Of a stretch of DNA of 64,000 bases, positions 19,055 through 28,125 are shown in pieces. The position numbers were made by a program, and so were the translations under genes. The notes under the pieces are model-generated. The model saw only the letters and a list, made by a program, of their open reading frames with translations. It made no database searches and was not told the origin of the DNA. The number at the start of each line of letters is the position of its first letter. The first letter of the stretch is position 1. Source of the stretch: Rhizobium sp. L51/94 (GTDB lineage: Bacteria > Pseudomonadota > Alphaproteobacteria > Rhizobiales > Rhizobiaceae). The stretch is taken from contig NZ_CP072141.1 of NCBI RefSeq assembly GCF_019355555.1, positions 3,342,001-3,406,000 of the forward strand. Reading direction: 5' to 3'.

Positions 19055-19227
19055 CGGGGATCGCGACCGTCGAGGAAACCGAGATCGCGCTTGACGCGGT
19101 CCGGCGTGGCATCGAGGTCTAGCTTCCCGCCAGCAGGCAACAGTCTGGTAAAAAAGTGCAGCAATTTTCCACGAATTGATATCCTCCGTCTTGCCATTCC
19201 AAGCGGCGAGACTGCATTGCAGGCCAT
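19030..19227 (-). CDS. Small basic protein of unknown function
   Basis: A 65-aa frame between xdhC and the LysR gene, antisense to the last 25 bases of xdhC. Support is an AAGGTG box 5 bases before the ATG at 19227 and a non-random C-terminus (ATPDRVKRDLGFLDGRDPRY), which resembles the conserved tails of short DUF1127-like rhizobial proteins. The N-terminal part is basic and amphipathic (MARRRISIRGKLLHFFTRLL). I do not know its function. A second in-frame ATG at 19197 lacks a good ribosome site. It could also be spurious. Confidence 0.5.
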   Translation of the reverse strand: MACNAVSPLGMARRRISIRGKLLHFFTRLLPAGGKLDLDATPDRVKRDLGFLDGRDPRYRDPWLR

Positions 19228-19329
19228 GACTTCACCTTTGTTTAATTGATCTCAGGGATTGCAGTGTGCCGCCGAAAATGCTGCAGTTCCAATCGAACAA
19301 CCGTCTGCATGCATAAAGAGAACTGATCC

Positions 19330-20226
19330 ATGAAGTTATCGAGGCAGTTTCCCCTCAATGCGCTGCGCGTGTTCGAAGCGGTGGCGCGGCTGGGCAGCTT
19401 CACGAAGGCGGGCGAAGAGATCGGCATGACGCAGACGGCCGTCAGCTACCAGATCAAGCTGCTCGAGGAGAATATCGGCGAGGCCCTGTTCCTGCGCCGA
19501 CCACGGCAGATCAGCCTCACCGAAACCGGGCTAAGGCTGCTGCCAAAGGTGACCGAGGCCTTCGGGATATTGAACGAGGCGATGGCGTCCGTGAGGGAGG
19601 CTGCCGAGGAGACGCTGATCATTCACTCGACGCCGACATTTGCGTCGCAATGGCTCGCGCGCAATCTGGGCTCGTTTCAAATTCTTCATCCAACAATCGC
19701 CGTTCGGCTTAAGACCTCGGATGACCTCATCGATTTCAGCCGCGAAACTGCGGACGTTGCCATCCGAAGCGGTGGCGGAAATTGGCAGGGTCTTGCTGCC
19801 AACCGGCTCATCAAGGTCGATTTTACCCCGATGCTCAGCCCACGCCTTGCGGAGGACATTGGCGGGATCCATGCGCCAGAAGACCTGCTGAAGCTCAGGA
19901 TCATCGATGCCGGCGATCCCTGGTGGGTTATCTGGTTCAAGGCGGCGGGCGTAGAAAACCCTGACCTGGAAAGCCGGCCCCGCAGCCGGCTGGGCGCGCA
20001 GTCGTTCGAGGCGAGCGCCGCAATTGCAGGCCAGGGGGTGGCTATCCTGACACCCGAATTCTACCGGGACGATCTGGCCTCCGGACGGCTGCTGCAGCCC
20101 TTTCCGCTGGTTTGCGACGATGGCCACGATTACTGGCTGGCCTATCCCGAAAGCCGGCGCAACACGCCGAAAATCAGAGCCTTCCGAAACTGGCTGATGA
20201 CCGCAATTCACGGCACGACCGCATGA
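19330..20226 (+). CDS. LysR-type transcriptional regulator (GcvA-like)
   Basis: A 298-aa LTTR. The N-terminal winged helix-turn-helix is typical of the GcvA subgroup (FPLNALRVFEAVARLGSFTKAG, with TQTAVSYQIKLLEE as recognition helix). The effector domain has PTFASQWLARNL and the late AGQGVAILTPEF loop. It lies 275 bases after xdhC and 176 before puuD on the same strand, so it may control purine catabolism. That is inferred from position only; no T-N11-A site stood out. Confidence 0.88.
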   Translation: MKLSRQFPLNALRVFEAVARLGSFTKAGEEIGMTQTAVSYQIKLLEENIGEALFLRRPRQISLTETGLRLLPKVTEAFGILNEAMASVREAAEETLIIHSTPTFASQWLARNLGSFQILHPTIAVRLKTSDDLIDFSRETADVAIRSGGGNWQGLAANRLIKVDFTPMLSPRLAEDIGGIHAPEDLLKLRIIDAGDPWWVIWFKAAGVENPDLESRPRSRLGAQSFEASAAIAGQGVAILTPEFYRDDLASGRLLQPFPLVCDDGHDYWLAYPESRRNTPKIRAFRNWLMTAIHGTTA

Positions 20227-20402
20227 AAGGCAGGCGCCATCGGCAATCGCTCGGCACGCGTCTCACCTGCAACTGTAACCGAACCGTCACATCTTCCCGC
20301 CGCGTGTTCGCAGGCGCAACAAACAGCATGGTATTCGCCGCCTTCCCCTTCCCTCCGCGCTGAAAATTTTCCAATGTGGGGCGACTGCGACAGGGGACGA
20401 AT

Positions 20403-21644
20403 ATGTACGAATACGCCATCGCGTGGGAATGGCTGGCCTTTGCGGCCCGCTGGTTTCACGTCATCACCGCCATCGCCTGGATCGGTTCGTCCTTCTATTT
20501 CATCGCGCTGGATCTCGGCCTCGTGAAGCACGCCAATCTGCCTGCAGGCGCCTATGGCGAGGAATGGCAGGTGCACGGCGGCGGCTTCTATCACGTGCAG
20601 AAATACCTGGTGGCGCCGGCCAGCATGCCGGAACACCTCACCTGGTTCAAATATGAGAGCTATTTCACCTGGCTCTCCGGCTTCCTCATGCTGGCGATCG
20701 TCTATTACGGCGGCGCCGACCTCTTTCTGATCGACCGGCATGTCCTCGATGTCAGCGCTCCCGTCGCTATCCTGATCTCGCTTGCGTCGCTCGCCGTCGG
20801 CTGGATCGTCTACGACCAGCTCTGCAAGTCGCCGCTCGGCAAGAATACCTGGGTGCTGATGGGACTGCTCTACGTCGTGCTGGTCTTCATGGCCTGGGGC
20901 TACACCCACCTCTTTACCGGCCGCGCGGCCTTCCTGCATCTCGGCGCCTTCACGGCGACGATCATGTCGGCAAATGTCTTCTTCATCATCATGCCCAACC
21001 AGCGCGTTGTCGTCGCCGACCTCATCGCCGGCCGCACGCCGGATGCGAAATACGGCGTCATCGCCAAGCAGCGTTCGCTGCACAACAACTACCTGACCTT
21101 GCCGGTCATCTTCTTCATGCTGTCGAACCACTATCCGCTGGCCTTCGGCACGGCCTATAACTGGATCATCGCCGCACTAGTGTTCCTGATGGGCGTCACC
21201 ATCCGCCACTGGTTCAACACCACCCACGCCCGCAAGGGCCGTCCGACCTGGACATGGCTCGTCACCGTCATCCTCTTCATCGTCATCATGTGGCTGTCGA
21301 CGGTGCCGAAGATCCTGTCCGGCGATAAGGACGCAGCAGCCGTCGCGCCGGCCTTCCAGCAGTTCGCCGCTGACGCCCATTTCCCGGCGGCAAAGGCCAT
21401 CGTTACGACGCGCTGTTCGATGTGCCATGCGGCAGAACCCGCCTACGAGGGGATCGTTCGGGCACCGAAGGGCGTGATGTTCGAGACCGATAGCGAGATC
21501 GCCATGCATGCCCGCGAAATCTACATCCAGGCCGGCCGCAGCCACGCCATGCCGCCGGGCAATGTCACCGACGTGACGCCGGAGGAGCGCAAGGTGCTGG
21601 TCGCCTGGTTCGAAAGCTCCGTCAATCAAGGCAAGACGCAATGA
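20403..21644 (+). CDS. puuD: Membrane-bound urate hydroxylase with cytochrome c domain
   Basis: Oxidises urate to 5-hydroxyisourate with electrons passed to the respiratory chain, replacing soluble urate oxidase. The 413-aa protein opens with the DUF989 membrane domain of about eight helices (WEWLAFAARWFHVITAIAWIG, histidines that can bind haem or metal) and ends in a cytochrome c domain with a single haem site CSMCH near residue 340 and a distal Met in SHAMPPGNV. The start at 20403 has AGGGGACG upstream. Its stop overlaps the guaD start by 4 bases, so urate and guanine steps are coupled. Confidence 0.93.
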   Translation: MYEYAIAWEWLAFAARWFHVITAIAWIGSSFYFIALDLGLVKHANLPAGAYGEEWQVHGGGFYHVQKYLVAPASMPEHLTWFKYESYFTWLSGFLMLAIVYYGGADLFLIDRHVLDVSAPVAILISLASLAVGWIVYDQLCKSPLGKNTWVLMGLLYVVLVFMAWGYTHLFTGRAAFLHLGAFTATIMSANVFFIIMPNQRVVVADLIAGRTPDAKYGVIAKQRSLHNNYLTLPVIFFMLSNHYPLAFGTAYNWIIAALVFLMGVTIRHWFNTTHARKGRPTWTWLVTVILFIVIMWLSTVPKILSGDKDAAAVAPAFQQFAADAHFPAAKAIVTTRCSMCHAAEPAYEGIVRAPKGVMFETDSEIAMHAREIYIQAGRSHAMPPGNVTDVTPEERKVLVAWFESSVNQGKTQ

Positions 21645-22948
21645 CCTCCACACTTCTGCGCGGCCGGCTTCTCTCCTTCAGCCGCGCGCCGCACGACCTC
21701 TCCGACACCGGAAGCTACGTCTACGAAAGCGATGGCGGCCTGCTGCTCGAAGGCGGCCTGATCGTCGCACGCGGCCCCTACGATGCGATCAAGGCCAAGG
21801 CTCCAGTCGATGCGGTCGAAATCGACCACCGTCCACACCTGATCATGCCGGGCTTCATCGACACCCACCTGCATTTTCCCCAAATGCAGGTCATCGCCTC
21901 CTATGCCGCCAATCTGCTGGAATGGCTGAACACCTACACATTCCCCGAGGAATGCCGTTTTGTCGAAAGCGCCCATGCCGAGCGCATTGCCACCCATCTG
22001 TACGACGAACTGATCCGCCACGGCACGACCACTGCCGTTGCCTATTGCTCGGTCCACAAGACCTCCGCCGACGCTTTCTTCCGCGAGGCGCTTCGGCGCA
22101 ACATGCGCATGGTCGGCGGCAAGGTGATGATGGACCGTAACGCCCCTCAGGGCCTGCTCGATACGCCGCAGCTCGGCTATGACGAGACCCGCGCCGTCAT
22201 CGCCGAATGGCACGGCAAGGGTCGCAACCACGTCGCCATCACGCCGCGCTTCGCCATCACCTCGACACCGCAGCAGATGGAGGCGGCAGGCGCTCTGGCC
22301 CGCGAATTCCCCGAGCTGCACATCCAGACCCACCTGTCGGAAAACCACGACGAGATCAAGTTCACCGCAGAACTCTACCCCGAGGCGCTAGACTATACCG
22401 ACATCTACGCCCGCTACGGCCTGCTCGGCGACAAGACGCTGTTCGGTCACTGCATCCATCTCTCGGAGCGCGAGGCGGATGCAATGAGCGAGGCCGGCGC
22501 GATCGCCGTGCATTGCCCGACGTCCAACCTCTTCCTCGGCTCGGGCCTGTTTCCGCTGAAGGCGTTGGCACGTCGTGAAAAGCCGGTTCGCATCGGTGTT
22601 GCCACGGATATTGGCGGCGGATCGAGCTACTCGATGCTGCGCACCATGGACGAGGCTTACAAGATCCAGCAGTTGCTTGGCGAACGGCTGAACCCGCTGG
22701 AGAGCTACTACCACATGACGCTTGGGAACGCCGAGGCGCTTGCTCTTGCCGACCGCATCGGCACGCTCGACCCCGGCAGCGACGCCGACCTCGTGGTTCT
22801 CGATGCAGCGGCTACGCCTGCCATGGCGTTGAAAATGGAGGTGGTGAAAAGCCTGGTCGAGGAGCTTTTCCTCCTGCAGACCATGGGCGACGACCGGGCC
22901 ATTGCGGAGACCTATGTTGCCGGCGTGGCGTCAAAGACAGCACTGTGA
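21641..22948 (+). CDS. guaD: Guanine deaminase
   Basis: Deaminates guanine to xanthine, supplying XdhAB. The 435-aa amidohydrolase has the zinc motif PGFIDTHLHFPQ, the QTHLSEN and GHCIHLSERE histidines, and the metal-binding Asp in ATDIGGGSSYSML. The N-terminal RGRLLSFSRAP and the DYTDIYARYGLLGDKT stretch are typical of bacterial GuaD. It overlaps puuD by 4 bases (ATGA). Three bases after its stop is a perfect AT-rich palindrome. Confidence 0.95.
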   Translation: MTSTLLRGRLLSFSRAPHDLSDTGSYVYESDGGLLLEGGLIVARGPYDAIKAKAPVDAVEIDHRPHLIMPGFIDTHLHFPQMQVIASYAANLLEWLNTYTFPEECRFVESAHAERIATHLYDELIRHGTTTAVAYCSVHKTSADAFFREALRRNMRMVGGKVMMDRNAPQGLLDTPQLGYDETRAVIAEWHGKGRNHVAITPRFAITSTPQQMEAAGALAREFPELHIQTHLSENHDEIKFTAELYPEALDYTDIYARYGLLGDKTLFGHCIHLSEREADAMSEAGAIAVHCPTSNLFLGSGLFPLKALARREKPVRIGVATDIGGGSSYSMLRTMDEAYKIQQLLGERLNPLESYYHMTLGNAEALALADRIGTLDPGSDADLVVLDAAATPAMALKMEVVKSLVEELFLLQTMGDDRAIAETYVAGVASKTAL

Positions 22949-22950
22949 CT

Positions 22951-22964
22951 ATTTGGTACCAAAT
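22951..22964. promoter_or_regulatory. AT-rich palindrome between guaD and the chemoreceptor gene
   Basis: ATTTGGTACCAAAT is a perfect 14-bp inverted repeat directly after guaD, followed by an unusually AT-rich stretch (about 22960-23010) in a GC-rich genome. It could be an operator for the chemoreceptor promoter. The hairpin is too AT-rich to be a good terminator. Confidence 0.4.
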
Positions 22965-23199
22965 TTAAAAAAGCTCTTATAAAGCAAGTCAGCATTTACC
23001 CTTATTTAAAGCCAGCTGACCTAATGGTCTCAGCGGCAAGGGATCGTTTTCGGCCGCCATGATGGCACCTGCCGCTTGCCATTTCACTCATCATTTCGCC
23101 GGACCCCCGAGTTGCTCGCTTCGTCAAGAGCGGGAGGCATCGCCTCCTGCTGCCGACGTTTGCGTCCCATTCGTTGCCCGCCCACTCCTCCGAGGACAA

Positions 23200-25140
23200 A
23201 TGTCAATTCTCAAGAACGCCAGCATCCGCACCAAGATCCTGTCGCTGATTATCCCGCTTTGCATCGTCGGCGTTGGAGCAACGGCTTTCGTCGCAAGCCG
23301 CTATAAGGCCGCCGATACGGATTACTCCAAGTTTATTGCGACCGACAACGTTGCGTCCGTCGAAATGGCAAGGGCAAACCGCAACCTGGGTGCGACCGCC
23401 TACAATGCTTATCGGGCACTTACCTACTCCGCGAAGGATCCAGCCTTCGGCGCGGCTGTAAACCTCTACGAAACCAGCAAGTCGCAGCTTTTCGGGAAGC
23501 TGGATTTCGTGAAGACAAGTCTTCCTGATCGCGCCCGGCAGGTCGATGCGCTGATCGTCAGGATCAAGGAAATCATTGCCCTGACAGACGCGTCGGTGCG
23601 TGCGAGCCAGGCGGGCCAGAGCGACGAAGCCAAGGCCCTCATGGGCAAGGCCGACAGCCTGATCACTCCCGTTGCCATGGATACAGTAGCGCTCAACGAT
23701 GAAATTATTGCGGCGGTCGGCGCCAAGAGCGACGAGCTCACGGAGCAGACCAACCACACGATCTTGACGTCCCTGACCGTTGTCGGGATCACTTTCGCGC
23801 TCGGTATCCTGGCTGCTCTATTCGTGGCCGCGAAAGGCATCACAGCACCGATCGTTCGCCTGCGCGACCGGATGACGTCGCTGGCCCAAGGGCATACCGA
23901 GGCCCCGGTCGAAGGTCAGGATCGCCGCGACGAAGTGGGCCAGATGGCAGAGGCTGTCTCCGTGTTCCGCGACAATGCCATCGAGCGCCTTCGCCTTGAA
24001 GCCGAGGCAGAGAGCAACCGCAGCATGTCGGAGCGCGAGCGGATGGCACGCGAGGCACAAAAAGCGGAGGAAGCAGCCAACGTGCAGTTCGTCGTCGATC
24101 AGCTGGGCGCAGGGCTGGACCGGTTGGCCAGCGGGGATGTCGCCTATCGCATCGAAACACCGTTCGTCAGCCACCTCGATGGTCTTCGCGCCAATTTCAA
24201 CGGCTCGGTCGCAAACTTGCAGGAAGCATTGCAGGACGTCGGCCGGAATGCGCGTGGAATTGACGCCGGCGCCAACGAAATCCGCTCCGCTGCCGATGAC
24301 CTGTCGAAGCGAACCGAGCAGCAGGCGGCCTCAGTTGAGGAAACTGCAGCAGCCCTCGAGGAAATCACCACCACAGTCAAGGATTCGAGCCGCCGCGCGG
24401 AGGAAGTTGGAAACCTTGTATCAAAGGCCCGAGACGGCGCGGAAAAATCCGGTGCCGTTGTGCGGGAGGCGGTAATCGCCATGAACGAGATCGAACGGTC
24501 GTCGGGGGAAATCTCCAACATCATCGGCGTAATCGACGAGATCGCATTCCAGACCAATCTTCTCGCCCTCAATGCCGGCGTCGAAGCCGCCCGCGCCGGA
24601 GAAGCAGGCAAGGGCTTCGCCGTCGTTGCCCAGGAAGTCCGCGAACTGGCCCAGCGGTCTGCCAAGGCCGCCAAGGAAATCAAGGCGCTTATCACGGCTT
24701 CCGGCGAGCACGTTCGCTCCGGCGTCCAACTCGTCGGCCAGACGGGTCAGGCGCTCGAGGTCATCGTGACCGAAGTTCAGGAGATCAATCGCCATATCCA
24801 TGCGATGGTCGAGTCCACCCGTGAGCAATCCGTCGGCCTTCAGGAAATCAACACCGCCGTCAACACGATGGATCAGGGCACGCAGCAAAATGCCGCCATG
24901 GTCGAGCAATCGACCGCCGCAAGCCACAGCCTGGCCCGCGAGGCTGCATCGCTCAACGAACTCCTGGCCCGCTTCAATGTCGGCGGCGAGGCTGTCAGCG
25001 CCAAGCCTGCTGTTCGCAGCGTCTCCGCCTCATCCCGCCCCGCCCCCTCTCCCGCGCGAGCCTTGGGCCGCAAGGTCGCCAGCGCCTTTGGCGGACGTGC
25101 ATCGGCCGCCGCTGAGAACGCCTCCTGGGAAGAGTTCTGA
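23200..25140 (+). CDS. Methyl-accepting chemotaxis protein
   Basis: A 646-aa transmembrane chemoreceptor. TM1 is at about 12-31, then a periplasmic helical sensor of roughly 160 residues (Tar-like four-helix type), TM2 at about 190-210 (VVGITFALGILAALFVA), HAMP from about 212, a second HAMP-like unit (LGAGLDRLASGDVAYRIE), and a signalling domain with the hairpin tip EIAFQTNLLALNAGVEAARAG. The last residues, ASWEEF, resemble the CheR/CheB tethering pentapeptide. The start at 23200 has GAGGA 5 bases upstream. It stands alone with no che genes near. The ligand is unknown. Confidence 0.93.
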   Translation: MSILKNASIRTKILSLIIPLCIVGVGATAFVASRYKAADTDYSKFIATDNVASVEMARANRNLGATAYNAYRALTYSAKDPAFGAAVNLYETSKSQLFGKLDFVKTSLPDRARQVDALIVRIKEIIALTDASVRASQAGQSDEAKALMGKADSLITPVAMDTVALNDEIIAAVGAKSDELTEQTNHTILTSLTVVGITFALGILAALFVAAKGITAPIVRLRDRMTSLAQGHTEAPVEGQDRRDEVGQMAEAVSVFRDNAIERLRLEAEAESNRSMSERERMAREAQKAEEAANVQFVVDQLGAGLDRLASGDVAYRIETPFVSHLDGLRANFNGSVANLQEALQDVGRNARGIDAGANEIRSAADDLSKRTEQQAASVEETAAALEEITTTVKDSSRRAEEVGNLVSKARDGAEKSGAVVREAVIAMNEIERSSGEISNIIGVIDEIAFQTNLLALNAGVEAARAGEAGKGFAVVAQEVRELAQRSAKAAKEIKALITASGEHVRSGVQLVGQTGQALEVIVTEVQEINRHIHAMVESTREQSVGLQEINTAVNTMDQGTQQNAAMVEQSTAASHSLAREAASLNELLARFNVGGEAVSAKPAVRSVSASSRPAPSPARALGRKVASAFGGRASAAAENASWEEF

Positions 25141-25160
25141 GCCGTCACCAGCCAAACATG

Positions 25161-25185
25161 AAAGCGGGCAGACCTTGCCCGCTTT
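25161..25185 (+). terminator. Terminator-like hairpin after the chemoreceptor gene
   Basis: A perfect 10-bp stem AAAGCGGGCA / TGCCCGCTTT with a GACCT loop, 21 bases after the stop codon. The T-run is short (three), but A/T ends and position support termination. Confidence 0.7.
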
Positions 25186-25354
25186 CACAGGGACTACCCA
25201 TGCGGAAACTGCTTTTCTCGAAGACAACCCCGGAGTCGGCACCAAAGCTCGCATTTGCCCTTGACCCGGCGCTCGCAGCGGAAGAAATTCGGCCAGCAAA
25301 ATCGCCGGAATTATGCATAGGCGAAGCCACCTTTTACCCATGAAGGCAGTTTTG

Positions 25355-26503
25355 ATGTCCACACCGCTCACGATCGCCGATCTCAAGGCCCTGGCGAAGC
25401 GCCGCGTTCCCAAGATGTTTTTCGACTATGCCGATTCCGGCGCCTGGACGCAGTCGACCTACGACGCGAATGAGAGCGATTTCCACAAGATCAAGCTGCG
25501 TCAGCGGGTTCTGGTCGACATGACGAACCGATCGCTGCAGACGACCATGGTCGGACAGACGGTGTCGATGCCGGTGGCACTGGCGCCAACCGGACTGACG
25601 GGCATGCAACATGCGGACGGCGAGATGCTGGCGGCGCGCGCCGCAGAAGAGTTCGGCGTGCCCTTCACCCTGTCGACCATGAGCATCTGCTCGATCGAGG
25701 ATGTCGCCTCGGTGACGACGAAGCCCTTCTGGTTCCAGCTCTACGTGATGCGGGACAAGGACTTCGTGATGAACCTGATCAACCGCGCCAAGGCCGCAAA
25801 TTGTTCGGCGCTGGTGCTGACGGCAGACCTGCAGATCCTTGGCCAGCGCCACAAGGACCTGCGCAACGGCCTGTCCGCACCGCCGAAATTCACTCCGAAG
25901 CACATCTACCAGATGGCGACGCGGCCGATGTGGTGCCTGCGCATGGCCGGCACCAAGCGCCGTTCCTTCGGCAACATCGTCGGTCACGCCAAGAACGTAT
26001 CGGACCTCTCCTCCCTGTCATCCTGGACGGCCGAACAGTTCGACCCCAAGCTCTCCTGGGACGATGTCGCCTGGATCAAGAAGCAATGGGGCGGCAAGCT
26101 TATCCTCAAGGGCATCCTGGACGTCGAAGATGCAAGGGCTGCGGCAGAAACCGGTGCCGATGCCATCGTCGTCTCCAACCACGGAGGCCGCCAGCTCGAT
26201 GGCGCTCCTTCGTCGATCTCGATGCTGGGACGGATCGTCGATGCGGTCGGCGACAAGATCGAGGTCCATCTCGACAGCGGCATACGCTCCGGCCAAGACG
26301 TGCTGAAGGCAGTCGCACTGGGCGCCAAGGGCACCTATATCGGCCGCCCCTTCCTCTATGGCCTCGGGGCGATGGGCAAGGAAGGCGTAACACTGGCTCT
26401 CAGCATCCTGCGCAAGGAAATGGACGTCACCATGGCACTCTGCGGCAAGCGTGACATCAACGATGTCGATAGGTCGATCATCTCGGAGTTGTCGCAAATC
26501 TGA
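25355..26503 (+). CDS. lldD: L-lactate dehydrogenase (FMN, quinone-linked)
   Basis: FMN-dependent alpha-hydroxyacid dehydrogenase oxidising L-lactate to pyruvate. The 382-aa protein has PKMFFDYADSGAW near the start, LAPTGLTGMQHADGE, the PFWFQLYVMRDK strand, catalytic His in SNHGGRQLDG, and HLDSGIRSGQDVLKA for FMN phosphate binding. I choose the ATG at 25355 (MSTPLTIADLKAL) by family similarity; ATG 25340 is an alternative. The 214-bp leader holds a terminator and no convincing gene. It is convergent with the metallophosphoesterase at a 16-bp gap. Confidence 0.92.
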   Translation: MSTPLTIADLKALAKRRVPKMFFDYADSGAWTQSTYDANESDFHKIKLRQRVLVDMTNRSLQTTMVGQTVSMPVALAPTGLTGMQHADGEMLAARAAEEFGVPFTLSTMSICSIEDVASVTTKPFWFQLYVMRDKDFVMNLINRAKAANCSALVLTADLQILGQRHKDLRNGLSAPPKFTPKHIYQMATRPMWCLRMAGTKRRSFGNIVGHAKNVSDLSSLSSWTAEQFDPKLSWDDVAWIKKQWGGKLILKGILDVEDARAAAETGADAIVVSNHGGRQLDGAPSSISMLGRIVDAVGDKIEVHLDSGIRSGQDVLKAVALGAKGTYIGRPFLYGLGAMGKEGVTLALSILRKEMDVTMALCGKRDINDVDRSIISELSQI

Positions 26504-26519
26504 GGCTTCGGCCCAACTG

Positions 26520-27260
26520 CTACCTCAGCCAGCCCGTGGCAAGGCCGCTCGCCCAGTCCGGCCGTCCGTTGGCGAGCGCGAGCCCTGCAGCGGCCATGTG
26601 ATCGTAGGCAACATTGCGGAAGGTCGCCGTCCAGCCGGTTTCCAGCTTTTCGAGGATCGCGTAGGACGCCAGCGGATGACCGGCCTCCACCTTGTGCGGA
26701 TAGGGCGCGTCATCATCATAAGCCGGGCAGCCGACACTGCCGGGATTGACGATCAGGCGACCATCGGGCAGGCGCACCATGCGCGGAATGTGGCTGTGCG
26801 CGGCAAGTATAAGAGGCTGCGGGATATCGACGGCCAGGGCTTCGATCGCCTCGATCGGCTTCAGGGAAACCCTTCCATCCGGCGACACCTGCTCCAGCCA
26901 GTATAGATTGTCGTCCTCGGGCGTCGCATGGCAGAGATAGGCCTCGCCCTTATAGAGTAGATTCGTCGGCAGGGCCCGGATCCACTCAAGATGGGCCGGC
27001 GACATCTGGCGATAGGCGACGCTGTCGGAGATCTCCATCTCGGATACGGCACGGTCGATCAGATAGCGATCGTGATTGCCACGCACGGTGACCATGGGCC
27101 TCGCCAGCAGCAGGTCGCCGACCTTGCCGGCGTCCAGCGGCCCGCTGAAGCAGTCGCCGAGATTGACGATATCGGAAATGCCCAATGCCGCGATGTCGGC
27201 AAGCACGGCCTCGAGCGCAAGGAAGTTGCCGTGGATATCGGCGATCGCGGCAAATCTCAT
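26520..27260 (-). CDS. Metallophosphoesterase family protein
   Basis: A 246-aa calcineurin-like phosphoesterase. The dimetal motifs are in order: ADIHGN (DxH), LGDCFSG (GDxx), RGNHDR (GNHD), CHATPED (H), and AAHSHIP (HxH). The closest type is the YfcE/MJ0936-like family that hydrolyses phosphodiesters. It begins 2 bases after the uraH stop and so looks like the last gene of the purine operon, although a link to purine use is only inferred. The start at 27260 (MRFAAIADIHGN) is chosen because the first motif follows at once. Confidence 0.88.
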   Translation of the reverse strand: MRFAAIADIHGNFLALEAVLADIAALGISDIVNLGDCFSGPLDAGKVGDLLLARPMVTVRGNHDRYLIDRAVSEMEISDSVAYRQMSPAHLEWIRALPTNLLYKGEAYLCHATPEDDNLYWLEQVSPDGRVSLKPIEAIEALAVDIPQPLILAAHSHIPRMVRLPDGRLIVNPGSVGCPAYDDDAPYPHKVEAGHPLASYAILEKLETGWTATFRNVAYDHMAAAGLALANGRPDWASGLATGWLR

Positions 27261-27262
27261 TC

Positions 27263-27619
27263 TCAGCTTCCCCGATATGTCGAATAGCCGTAGGGCGAGA
27301 TCAGCAGCGGCACGTGATAATGGGCAGTCGTATCGGCGATGCCGAAGCGGATCGGCACGACATCGAGAAACGCAGGCTCGGGCAATTGGCAACCCGTGCC
27401 GCGCAGATAGTCGCCGGCGTGAAACAGCAGTTCGTAGGTGCCCGCTACGAAACTGTCGCCAACCAGCATCGGTCCGCCATCGACCCGGCCATCTGCGTTG
27501 GTGACGAGCGTCTTCAAGACCGTCCGCACCTCCCCGTCGATCCGGGAAAGAACGATGTACAGGCCTTCTGCAGGCTTGCCGAGCGCCGTGTCGAGCACGT
27601 GGGTCGTCAGTCCGGTCAT
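27263..27619 (-). CDS. uraH: 5-hydroxyisourate hydrolase (transthyretin-like)
   Basis: Hydrolyses 5-hydroxyisourate, the PuuD product, to OHCU. At 118 aa it has the normal length. The N-terminal [16 protein letters not shown] holds the first catalytic His, TAHYHVPLL the second region, and the end is the family signature YRGS. There is no signal peptide, so it acts in the cytoplasm. It overlaps the allA stop by 4 bases and is followed at 2 bases by the metallophosphoesterase gene. Confidence 0.95.
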   Translation of the reverse strand: MTGLTTHVLDTALGKPAEGLYIVLSRIDGEVRTVLKTLVTNADGRVDGGPMLVGDSFVAGTYELLFHAGDYLRGTGCQLPEPAFLDVVPIRFGIADTTAHYHVPLLISPYGYSTYRGS

Positions 27620-28125
27620 GGCGTCGGTGCTCCGATGATATAGGGGGTCTCGAAAAAGAATTCCTGCAGATTGTTGTCCGGCCCGTCCCGGTCGACCACG
27701 AGAAAATCGCTGGCCTCTCCGAGCGTCATCAGTGGATGATGCCAGACATTTCTGGCGTAGTTCACACCTTGGTCACCTCGGGCGAGAAACACGCGCGGCC
27801 GGCCGGGTCGCCCACCCTCGTCATCTGAAACGACCACGAGGAATGGCCTGCCGGACAGGGGCGAAAAGCTCTGGCTGCCGAACGGATGTCGCTCCATCAT
27901 GTCGACTGCGTAGGGAAAGGCACGAGGCTGGCCCCGAAACAGGCTGATGATGACAACCGCGCCATCCCCCTCGGCCTCCGCCGTGGCAAGCGCATGGAAC
28001 CGCTCCGTCGTGCCGCCATTGATGAGGCGCATCCTGGCAGGATCGGCTTCGATGACATCGCCAAAAGGTGCAAAGGCGGATCGGGTGAGAGGCCGAATAT
28101 CGAGAGATCGGGAAAGTGTCATCAT
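27616..28125 (-). CDS. allA: Ureidoglycolate lyase
   Basis: Splits ureidoglycolate to glyoxylate and urea, the last step of the allantoicase route. The 169-aa cupin-like protein has FAPFGDVIE near residue 18, [25 protein letters not shown], and the [12 protein letters not shown] active-site strand. Its first ATG overlaps the stop of hepT1 by 4 bases, an odd coupling of a housekeeping enzyme to a toxin gene. A second ATG follows directly. A short diverged copy of its 5' part is found at about 28886-28910. Confidence 0.93.
   Translation of the reverse strand: MMTLSRSLDIRPLTRSAFAPFGDVIEADPARMRLINGGTTERFHALATAEAEGDGAVVIISLFRGQPRAFPYAVDMMERHPFGSQSFSPLSGRPFLVVVSDDEGGRPGRPRVFLARGDQGVNYARNVWHHPLMTLGEASDFLVVDRDGPDNNLQEFFFETPYIIGAPTP

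Noticed and set aside
20362..20371. GAAAATTTTC palindrome before puuD
   Set aside because: Ten bases of simple A/T symmetry are likely by chance and overlap the expected promoter-leader region without further support.
25158..25343. 61-codon frame in the lldD leader
   Set aside because: It starts in the terminator hairpin of the chemoreceptor gene, lacks a ribosome site and shows no family pattern.
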